Below are positions 1 through 11,500 of a stretch of DNA of 64,000 bases, one piece after another. Numbering within the stretch: position 1 is the first letter of the stretch; each line of letters starts with the position of its first letter. Under the pieces are notes generated by a model. It worked only from the letters and a program-made list of their open reading frames with translations. It searched no databases and had not been told where the DNA came from. The DNA comes from Trachythela sp. YZ-2020 (taxonomy: Eukaryota > Cnidaria > Anthozoa > Malacalcyonacea > Clavulariidae). The stretch spans positions 1,736,001 to 1,800,000 of the forward strand of contig JADLSH010000369.1 of assembly GCA_016169945.1 (NCBI GenBank). The letters are read 5' to 3'. Both the position numbers and the translations under genes were made by a program.

Positions 1-2506
1 CGGAAAGAACTAAAGAAGTGTTATAATATCCATATATATAGAGAAAAACTAAAAGCAAAATCTTCTAATTAGATTTAAATCCTATGAGTAAAATGATTGA
101 AATGGTATATGGGCAAATCCACTGGAAATGGTATATGGGCAAATCCACTGGAAATGGGTTTAAGTTTGAGATAAGCGAATTCGACATAGCAGGATTCTAC
201 TGTATGCATGGGTTCTATTTCATTGCAAAAGAGTTAATGAGAGTCCAGTCAAATGGGAGTCAGAGTTGAACCCTCATCATTGTTTGACCTGTTACACAGT
301 TCATTGTTTAAACATACTTGTCTGCCATTTCAATTTCATTTTTTCCTCGAATCTTTCCAAATTCTATCAAGTCTTCAAAACTTTGATGGTACCTGGCATA
401 AAAAATGTAAAATACTATAGATAGTCACAATTATACTTTTAAATTTACGATGAATTCATTTTAATACAAAAAGTACTCTACCAGCTTTGCACAATTTCAA
501 CAGATGGCATCTTTAGTAAGTTGACAGGCAGATGGTTGATTTCACGAATGATGTGTGCTAAACGAACAGGCATTTGATGACGGCAAAAATGGAATGATTC
601 AAGATGTGAACCATTTTTACCTGAAAAAACCGGAATCACACAATTACACACAATACTACATAAAGGTAGTCTCCAATTGTAATAATGATTTTTTCATGCA
701 GAACAAGATTTTTATTGATATCCAGTTAGTTTTACCTGAGAATAAATTTACTGTCATATAACTTGTCTTGTATATCGTTGTTTGTAATCCGTTGTGTTTG
801 TTTGCATTGATCTGCACTTCTGTCGGTTTGTTTGTTTGTTTGTTTGTCTGTCTGTCTGAAAGTCTGTCATACTGTACTTTTCAATGTTTATTTTGTATTT
901 CGAATGTTTTGGAATCCCGTTATTGGAGAACTAATCTCTGTGTGGTAATTCCAGCCATGTAGTATATTTTGTATCTAATTTTATGTAATAGAGTGTATTG
1001 TGTTCAATGGCAAAATCTGTAAAATAATCTGATTGCATTCAATGTGGAAAACAAGAAGGAGGCTAAGCCTTTGTCTTACTTGGTTTAGAATTATTAAATT
1101 TTGGGCTTACAGTTTATATGGTGACATACTGTAAATTTGTAAAACGGTCTAGTGTTAGACAAAGTTGAGCACATTGCTGCTTAATTAATGGGTTAAGATT
1201 CCTCCTAAATATTATGGGCGCTTTTTAACCTAGTACATTTTGTTATAAATTTACGATACGTTGTTTAATACAAAACTAATACACTCTTTCACTACTGAAA
1301 AGTATACACAGGAAAAAGATCTCCATGGTAAAATATTGCAAATAACAAGGCACACCCCCACTACACCTCCATAACACCTGAGCAAACATAATTATATAAT
1401 ATGTGTATATATCAAAATTAGCCCATGTGCACTGGCTAAATCTTGTATATGAATATCTTGGGTTTCACATGTTTGTGATAAGAATACTTAAAACAATATC
1501 CCCTATAATGCGTGATAGTTCCTATTAGAAAAAATTATTATACACATCACACATTGACGAAAATGGACTTTGGATTTTTTACTGCAGAGAAAAGCCAAGG
1601 TCGATTCGGGGTCGAGCCATAAATTACATATAAAACAGCGTGTGACAACTAGCTCTATAAACTGTGGTGTGACGGACATTTGTATATAAATTATTTAACA
1701 AAACATAAGATTATTGATGGTTTATAAAATGCTATACTTTACCGAAGGATGTGAACTGTTCAATCGTCAGGGGAAACTGCTGATATCCACTGTATCGCTT
1801 GATGGCGGTCAACAATTCATCATTTAGGATTTTAGTTAACCTCATGGCGCAATTTTAAAAATCACGTTGCAGAAAATAAGAATATCATGACAAAACTATT
1901 ATTTTAATGAAACATACAATGAAATTTTGATCCAAAAAACGTAAACATCTACGATCTCATGTAAACAGTCAAGCTCTGACTAATCTGTGAACAGTGAACT
2001 GGTGACTGCGTCTTCTGTGACGTCACAATGAATGAATATTCTGTGTGGGTGTGTGTGTGTGTTACCTAGGGGATAGGGAGTAATTTCGCAACGAACACAG
2101 AACACTAGCCACAAGGTAGCAAAAGACTAAAAGAGAGTCTTTTAACCATTTTATAATTTGCAAGCAAATACATTGCACATCTGGCTTTGTTGCAGGCTCA
2201 TTGGGGGAGAGGGCCGAGGGGGGGGGGGAGTGAGCACCATCCCTTTTACAAATATTGATTTTATAATTTTTTCCTCCATTCTCCAAGCTATTACTAATAC
2301 AGTGTCTACCCTTGTCTGCCATTCTATTCTGTCGGAAGTACACCTTCAGGCTTCAGTGCCCGAAGATATCGCCATCGATATGTTACAGTAAAACTGTTTA
2401 AAACTAGCGTTTACATGAAGTATTCCATATTTACATTTATATTACAGTGGTATAATTTGGTTGGTTTGTAAAATATCACATTATGTAGTTTAAACAGTAA
2501 TTAAAG
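1..2506. other. Intergenic, no secure gene
   Basis: AT-rich sequence upstream of the OXSM-like gene. It holds a two-copy direct repeat of about 27 bp at 104-157, a TTTG/TCTG-rich simple stretch near 822-862 and a GT run at 2046-2062. The only ORF with protein-like composition is 555-761 (listed separately). I see no RNA gene and no recognisable domain. Confidence 0.6.
555..761 (+). other. Possible 3' terminal exon of an unknown gene
   Basis: An open frame of 68 codons ends in TAA. An acceptor-like AG sits just before residue AFDDGKNG, and an alternative donor-like GGTAGT follows KYYIK-type codons around 668. The composition (charged, aromatic, balanced) looks more like real protein than most ORFs around it, with NHFYLKKPESHNYTQYYIK as the most protein-like stretch. 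I do not recognise the family and no upstream exons lie in the window. It may equally be chance or transposon-derived. Confidence 0.2.
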
Positions 2507-5500
2507 ATGGCATGTGTTAAGCGTAGAGTTGTTGTCACAGGTCTGGGTAAGACATATAATATATGCTATATTCTGTGGTTGAAATTCTCAGATCACCATT
2601 CACTAGAAAGTTAAAGCATTTCTACATTTTAGGGACTGGTCATAATGGGCTATTACATTTAATTTCCGCACCCCCCCTGTCGAGGACCTCCGTATTTCAC
2701 TATTTTTACCCCTCTGGAAACTGGAAAAAATGGTTTTCCCCCCTTGGAAATTCTGTCTCAAAACCCCCTAGGAAAGATGTTTTGCCCCCTCTGGAATAGT
2801 GTTTAGCCCCCTAATAAATTTTCTTGGCTTTACCCCCCTTGGAAAAAAATGTCCTCGACCCTGCCTGATCGAGGGCAGTGCAGACCATTGGTGCAGACAT
2901 CCCCTTTGGAAACAAGAAATAACCCCTTTGGAAATATTATCCAACAACCACCCTGGAAATACCTCACCACCCCCTCTGGAAATGCACTTTTTACCACTGT
3001 GAAAAACTTTTACCCCTCAGGAAATACCCTTTATTACTCTTTTACCTGTCTGGAAATAATTTTTCACCCCACTGGAATTTTTTTCTAACTTTATAGCCCC
3101 TCTGGAAAGGTAATGATGAGGACCCTTCTGGAAAAACACAGATGTAAAACCCCTCGAGATGATTTGACAGTAAGCAATTTGCTCCAGGCTCCGAAATAAG
3201 AATTGATTGTTATTTTGGGGCCCAGAGCAAATTGCCCCTTCTTCTCCACTATATAGGCGGCCCAGCAGCTTCCATAGCAAAATTAGGGCCAGCATGAAAA
3301 TAGGAGACCACCCCTCTTATAACTGTTCAATATTTTGTGAACCCCCTTTATTGCAGGTAGAAAAAATGTGACCCCCCTACGTTTTCCACCTTCCATCCCC
3401 CTGCTAAATTATGACCAGTCCCTTGCAATGATCTCTACATTTAGCTTTTCATTTTTTCATGAGAAATAATGCTGAGGCCAAACCAGAGATTGTGAATGAT
3501 AAGTAAAAAATTGCATGATAAATACTGCCAACAATATAATAGAACCCTATTAATACAGTATCATGTTCCTTGACCCCATCTCAAGGTTTTGTACATCTGG
3601 CGCCCTGACAGTGACTGGAAAGTTTGGAAATTGTGCACCTGAGATTTCAAAAATTTTATAGTAACAATATTCAACATCAAAGCTGTGTGCCTGAGATCCC
3701 GGTTGCACGATACAAACTTTCCACAGTGGTCTGGGGTACTCAACTTAATTTCCCCCCTTGCTTGTTTTTCATCCCTCAGACCACTGGGTCCATGCACTGG
3801 CAGGGTTCAAGGCTATATTGAAAACATGTGTTAAATATGCATTTCTTTCAAGTTTGCTATGAAAACCTATGAGAAAACATGGGCATTTTTCAATGCAGAT
3901 GTACCCCCACCCACGGGGACATGGAAATGACTGTTCTATCATTAAAACACTGAATCATTTGCTTATGATTAACTGAAACAAAGTAATAATAGAATAGTGT
4001 CGAATAGTATAATTAAATCATTCTTATTTCTTGTATCGTTCTACCAGGTGTTGTTTGCTCACTTGGTCATGAAATACAATCAGTTTGGAGAAATATTCTT
4101 GATGGAAAATGTGGAATTACCAGGATTAATAACCCAGGTACATGAAACAACAATTTCTGTGGGGATCCAATTCTATATATGTATCTGAGGCCATTATGAT
4201 TCTGTTCAGTACATCATGATTATTTCAGATATTTCTTTTTGCACCTCTGCCTCCTTACCAGTAGCGAAGCCAGCCTGACAATTTGGTCATGCTAAATTTT
4301 TTTAAATCATATTTTATCATTATTCATAGAAAATTTGTTTTTTCTGATCTATGAACATGGAATATTTTGCATATTTGCACCAAATTGTCAGGCTGGCTTC
4401 GCCACTGCTCCTTACCCCTTTTGTCAAAAGGTGTGGATTTTGTACAAAATCCTGAATGATGCAATTCAAAATCCAGATAATGATACTAGAAATGATGCTA
4501 CAGAATTACACACTGTACTACTTAGAAATAACCTATACCCGAGTTCTTCTGGTTGCATTCTATAAATCCAACTAAAACACAAATGGACACAATTTAGAAC
4601 GTGTTCGGAATGACAAGTATCACAAATGAACGCGTTCCGAACGCACTATTAAGATGCAAATCGGAAGATTTGAGATTACCAACTGAAGAAAACATACCGG
4701 GAAAATGTCGAGGAAGGCCATCTTTCAGTAGTATAGTACAGTGGAATGTAATGTATTCTTTTTTTAATTTTAGATTATGAAAATTTATCTGTTAAAATCG
4801 GTTAGTATTCTTAACATTAATTATCAAAGATTATATTTAAAATTATCTTTTATGTGCAGTAGCGTAGCCAGCCCGCCGATTTAGTCCCCGCGCTATGCAA
4901 ATTTGTTCGTGTTCATTGACGGTGAAAACAATCAATTTCTAAAGAAATGAATAATGATTAATGATTTGAAATTTGCATAGCGGGACCAAATCGGGGGGCT
5001 GGCTACGCCACTGTTTATGTGCATATACGATTTTGTGTATTGGTAAACTTTTTTACCAGCAACTGTGAAAATACTTCAATTTGATGCAAAAGACAAAGTC
5101 GCATTACAGCAGACAGATGATAACTACACATGTAGATATCTCACATCGTCACTTAACGTATCAACCTTGCAACAAGTCTGATGCAGGCCTAAAAAAGTGC
5201 GTGCGTTTTTATTTGTGCTGACTGCAGCCGGAATATACAAACACCATATGTACGGGATATTAGTACAACATATAACATTTTTCTGTTTAGCTGCAGCGGT
5301 ATCAGAGGCGTCAGGAGGATTTGTTTCAGAGGAATGGTTGTCCAAACTAAAGGTGGTTTTGAATAAGTATATTAAACTGAATGCAATCAACTTTCACTTC
5401 TAAGTACCGTCTTGATAGCGTAAGCACTGCCAGTTACTGCCACTGATTGCGAAAATTGGTCAAATGTTGCTTTTAACCAGGTGGTTGTCAGGAAATGCTG

Positions 5501-8500
5501 GTCAAGGGAAACTGCTTGTTCAGCGTGCTTCTTTATATATGCATTTAAATATAAGTTACATCAAAACACTGAAACCATACATGAAGCCCTTGATTTCTCA
5601 ATAACCCGATAACAATTAGAAAAACTCAAATTAAAAAAAATTTACCTTTTTTCCAAATATCAAAACTCACTTGTATTTTTGCTATAGGAAAGAAGAATAA
5701 ATACACCAGAAGTTTTATATTCATTTGCTGCCTCGAGTCAAGCATTAGAAGACGCGAAATACGAGAATCTTACAACTGATGTGAAAGAATCTGCAGTAAG
5801 CTGGTGGTTGAAATATTTTATTTGAACGAGGCGTTGACTATTGGTTAATGAATCTAATCTTCTCTTCAGACAGAATTACATTGAAGACTAATTTTTTGTT
5901 TGTAATTTTCATTCTCAAATAAATTAAATATTCATGAGCATAACACAAAGGAAATCAGCACCGTGTCGTTACCTTGATGTAATACATATTCAATTGTCCA
6001 AACCGAGGACTGAACGCGATTTCAAGCCAGCACTTCATTTTCAACAAACTTTTCGTTGTCTCAAATCAATATAATAAACTCTCCGTGTTTGATATAGTTA
6101 ATCACATCCGAAATTTTTATATATGTGATAGTTATATTTTAAACAGGTTATTATTTTAGGGAGTGGCTATCGGTAGCAGCTTGGCAGCATTAACAGAGAT
6201 TCTTGCTGAAGGCAAAACACTTCGTGAAAAGGTAAATCGCTTTATTTAAGTAAGGGTATCTTGTAGATAACTCATGTCCTTCCAGGGATGGATCCAGCTC
6301 AAACTGCAAGGGGGAATCCTGGTCGGGCGTTAATCATAGAGAATGGTGTCAACTGCAAGGAGGGATCCTGGTCGGGCGCTAATCATAGAGAAGGGTGTCA
6401 ACCAAAGGTGCAGGAGCATCGGTGGTCGTAGTGTGAGGGTATCTTGGATGTGCCTCCACAGCATCTGAGGCTACTGACAATCTGATATAGTGAAATTTGA
6501 TTGTAACTTGATTTGATAAGGAAATTGGCATCCTCACTGGCCAATACTAGGTGGGGCGCACTCCCAGTAAATTATTCTTTGTATTGTCATTATACAAATG
6601 ATCAATTTATTCATCTACGTTATTTGTTCTAGGGCCCACGGAAGATTAGCCCATATTTTATCCCCAAAGTTTTATTAAATACACCACCTGGAATCATTAG
6701 TATTCAGTTTGGTTTTCAGGTAAGAATGGACAAGCGAATTTTTCCAATGGTATCAAATATTGTTTAGTAGATATACATCTTGGTGCCACTATCGCAAGGT
6801 AGCGCAATAGTGCATCGAAAAAGTCAAGGAGAGACAAACCAAAGACACAAACCATAAACTATCCCTATAGAAGCAACTTCGTCTTGGCAAATATATATCT
6901 CAATTTTGACCATGGAATACTGCAGGCTCTACAAGCCTCTATAGGGGGTATTGAGGGCTTAGGGCACTAAGGGCGAAGTACGATGTTGATGTTGTTTTTA
7001 TGACAAATTAAAACGAATACCGTATCAAAAATTTGTGAAAAAATCGCCCGGGACAGAACGGTAAAATTTTGGTATCGCAGCTATTGTTGTGTTATAACGA
7101 CTGGTCGAGATCACGGAATAATAATAATAATAAACCTACTGACGTAGTTTTCTTAGACTTCTGTAAAGCTTTCGATAGTGTACCTCACGAACGATTGCTT
7201 TACAAACTTAAACAATATGGTATTGGTGGTGTATTGTTAGAATGGTTCCGAAATTTTTTGACAAATCGCCGACAGCGAGTAGCGGATAGAGGTACATATT
7301 CCGAGTGGTCTAATGTTAAATCAGGTGTGCCACAGGGAACAATGCTTGGTCCCATCCTCTTTTTGATCTACATCAATGACCTTCCTGACGGTGTATCAAG
7401 TTCAGTCAAGCTTTTCCCGGACGACACCAAAGTATATCGTGAGTTATCGGATGCGGAAGGCGACGCGTCATTGTTACAATCTGATTTAGATTTTATGAGT
7501 GATTGGGCCAAAAAATGGCAAATGTCGTTTAACTCAGACAAATGCGAGGTAATGAGAATAACCCACCACCGAGAATTCTCAGTACCTACGTACCACCTCT
7601 TTGGAAAACCACTCAAAGTTACGAAAAATTTCAAAGATCTAGGAATATTTATGTCTAACAATCTGAAGTGGTGTGAACAAGTCAACTCAACCGTTAACAA
7701 AACAAATCGAATCCTAGGTCTAATTAAACGTACAGTCGGCTCCTCTAATACAGTTGTTTTTGCAAAGTTACATTTAGCCCTGGTGCGACCTATATTACAG
7801 TATGCTTCTCCCGTATGGCCCCCTCATCAAATGAAAGATGTAAAAGCTCTAGAGGGCATTCAAAGAAGGGCATCGAGATTAGCACTTAATCAGAAGCGTG
7901 GAGAAATGCCATATGAACAATGGTGTATACTTTTGAAATGGGACACTCTTGAAAAGCGTAGAGTCTTTCTATCTCTTGTTGAATGCTATAAATCGATATT
8001 TGGTCTTAATGGTATACCATTTGCGGAGATCTTTGAGTATAAACCCGTGAACAAGACTAGAGTTAACCATAAGTATACGTTGTACACTAAATTGCCAAGA
8101 ATAAATTGCTATAAATACTCATTCTTTGTAAGAGTTGTTCAGCCATGGAACGCTTTGCCTAGTCATGTTGCGGAAGCTGAAAATCTTGCTAAGTTTAAGG
8201 GTCAGCTCAAACTGCACATGAACTTGTGTTTTAATTAATCATTAAATTATTATAGTAACATTAATTTTCTGTATATATTAGTCACTAGTTTTTATATATT
8301 TTTGGGGGATCTTATTATAGGGTTAACCTCTAGATTCTCCAGCAAGGACCTTGATATTTTTCTTTATTATATTATAGTTCATATATCTTAGATTTAATGT
8401 ATTAAGGTACCTTGAATAAATTTCTTGATTGATTGATTGATTGATAATAGTCGTAATGGGGGAAAATTACTAGGGACATTTCTCGTACACGAAAGGGATT

Positions 8501-11500
8501 TATGGATGTCGTCCAGTTCGAACCTTTGGTTTGTCTGTCCTGGGTTTGTTACCCTAGGGCAACTTTGTTGTTCATGCAGGATAGTAGTTTTGAGTATTTG
8601 AGCCAATGTTACCCTAAGACTGCAACATTGTATAACCCATGGGGTAACATACACCCATGGGGTAACATACACCCATCGGGTAACATACACCCATCGGGTA
8701 ACATACACCCATCGGGATAAACACTATAGAAGTGCTATTAGTAGTTTGATTTACAGGGATATATTAGGGCCATTTATACGGGAGAAAATAAGTCGCGACT
8801 TACATAAGATGCGTCCTATATAAGATGCAAACACACCCGTATAAATGGTCAAATTCTAATAAGTCGCGACTTATTGTGGACCAGTCTGAACCCCTGTTCT
8901 TATTTAAGTCGTGACTTACTAGAATTTGACCATTTATACGACTGGGTTCGCGTCTTATATAAGACGCGCCTTATATAAGACGCGCCTTATATAAGACGCG
9001 CCTTATATAAGACGCGCCTTATATAAGACGCGTCTTATGTAAGTCGCGACTTATATTCTCTCGTATAAATGGCCCTAATGTTTCTGACCTTAGGGCCCAA
9101 ACCTAGCTCCGTCAACAGCTTGTTGCGCAGGAGCTCATGCCATTGGTGAAGCATTTAGGTTGATTAGGAATGGTGATGCAGATGTGATGGTTACAGGTGG
9201 AACTGATGCAGCTGTTCTTCCCTTAGTGGTCGCTGCATTTGCAAGGTAAAGATATTTTACCGCAGATATTTACAGCTAATTAGTCCATTTTGCAGTTACA
9301 AGCTGCAATATTTTACTGTTGCTTACCCAGTAATGCCCAACACCTACCTCTTGACAGGCAAAACTTGCTTGCGAATAACATATGGGAAGATAGTCTGGTT
9401 AACCCATTAACACCCAACACTTTCCCTTAGCTTGAGAAATAAAATTGTCTGCCATTAGAGTAAAATAATAACGTAGGGTGCATTAGAGCACATTGTATCT
9501 TAATGTGTTAATACTACTAATGAAGAAGATAAACAAAAGCAATTTAAAGCTTAGCAAGATCTATAATGATACGTATATTATCCATGAGTGTGTCTGTCAA
9601 GAATATTGGTTGATAACTTGATATTTGTCTAGAATAAAAGCTTTGACAACAAAATTTAATGATCACCCTGAAGAAGCATCTAGACCATTTGATAAACTAA
9701 GATCAGGATTTGTTATGGCCGATGGCGCTGCTACATTAGTACTTGAGGTAATGTACAATGACAGTCAGTGTTGTGTGTGTGCCGATTTGTAAATGTTAAC
9801 CATAATTGCTGTTATAATGTATAAATATTTTTATAGGAATATAACCATGCTAGAGCTAGAAATGCTCACATGTATGCAGAGGTTCTGGGTTATGGACTGT
9901 CAGGTAAGATAGTAGGCAGTATGTCAATCCCGTATACAAAGATTCTTTGCAGGCACACGTACCAATTAGTGATGGTGTTCGAGATTTAAGAGAATTCACT
10001 AGGCGGACCTCAAGTTGTTTTGTTATATTGTTTGTCTATTGTTTTGTGTCCACTCAAGCAAAATTCAGGAAGACAGTGTCTATATATTAAGTCTTATATG
10101 GTCGTATATCTTCAAATTATTTCTCAAACATCTAGCTTTATCAGCCTTGTTCTTGATAATTATATTTTACTTATTCAGACAATTTATTATGTCACGAATG
10201 CGGCACTAGTAGATAGTGGACATGCAAAGCACCTAATGTTCCCTCTCTCCTCCGCAGAAGCTTTTACTTTTTTTTAAGTCTGATGTATTAAAGGGTGAAC
10301 GTAGTTTTTCTGTTGATTTTTGATAATCCGCGCGCTTCCTTTCCTTTCTCCTTTCGTAAACGTTCGCCAATTTCCGAAGACCAATTACTCTCGCGTCTCA
10401 TTATAATTTATCTCGCGTTTCATTATAATAAACCAAACTAAAAGCCTCTGCGGAGGAGAGAGTAATGTTCCTTAAACATAAATGCATGTAACCGGAAGTA
10501 TTGACATTCAATGATATTAATAGTAATGACACTAATAGCAATTCAGTGTGACCAGATTTAGCATAATTATGCTAGTTTAGCATAATTTCATCATTTGGAG
10601 ACGTGTATTAGCATAATGAAAAATGCATAATTCTAGCATAAACTCGCAGGATCAGCATAATGTTAGCATAATGTTAGGACATCTTTCTTTAAATGTTATT
10701 TTAGAAGGAAAGTTTTAAAAATGCGCTCAGCAGTCAGATTTGTCACTAGTCTTGTATTCTTGCTCTATTTCTCATTACCATGACGATTGACGATTATGAC
10801 ATCATTGCTTTGGCTTAACCTGCGAGCAGGATCTCTTGGTAGGCTTGAAGCACGTGCTTGAAGTTGAATGATTTATTCCACTGAGATTTATTCTGTGCTC
10901 GTGCTGCATGGTTTTCACCTGAAGTTTGCAAGAATAAAGATGTCAGCAACAATGTAGCTTGTTTAAAATGCATTTTACAACTTTACAAATTAATAGTAAC
11001 ATTTTAAAGTAAATTTAAACGGTTATCTCAATTTAGCATAATTTAGTCGGTTGTGTAGCATAATTAATTTTTAGAATCTGGTCACACTGAATAGCATGAA
11101 ATTGACATTTTTATAATGAGAAGAAATTGTTATGGAAGTTTGGTGTAAACAATAGCGTAAAATATAGAAATAAATTGATATTTAAAAGAGAGAAGATTAG
11201 TCAAATATTATACAGTTACGTCAAACATGCACTAGTGTTCTATTTCAAATATGATAATAACCAGGCAAAAATACGATACATTCGCAACAATATTTATTGC
11301 AGATTGGTGTTCAAGAAGCCTGCGTTTTTGTTCACAGTATCGAAAAATGGAATTAATTCATTGCTTTCTCGTGTTGTAATCAGATTATACACCATGAGGA
11401 AACGATACAAATGTTCTTTTTGGGAGTTTTTTTCTGTATTTAAAGTTCATTTCTACATATAAATGATCAAAATACGTTATATTTCGTATTTGTGATATTA

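Noticed and set aside
2563..3295. Pro-rich ORFs (PSGNT-like repeats)
   Set aside because: They translate the CCCCTCTGGAAA tandem array of a non-coding element; the same is seen at 37017-37459.
8394..8720. ORFs reading a GNIHPSG or VYVTRW repeat
   Set aside because: They translate an 18-bp non-coding tandem repeat; no start context or homologue.
8950..9030. CRISPR-like array of 16-bp repeats
   Set aside because: No spacers; the repeats are directly adjacent and lie inside a transposon of a eukaryotic genome.
11127..11462. 111-codon plus-strand ORF in an OXSM intron
   Set aside because: Lys/Tyr/Phe-rich composition typical of AT-rich non-coding DNA, with no motif recognised.
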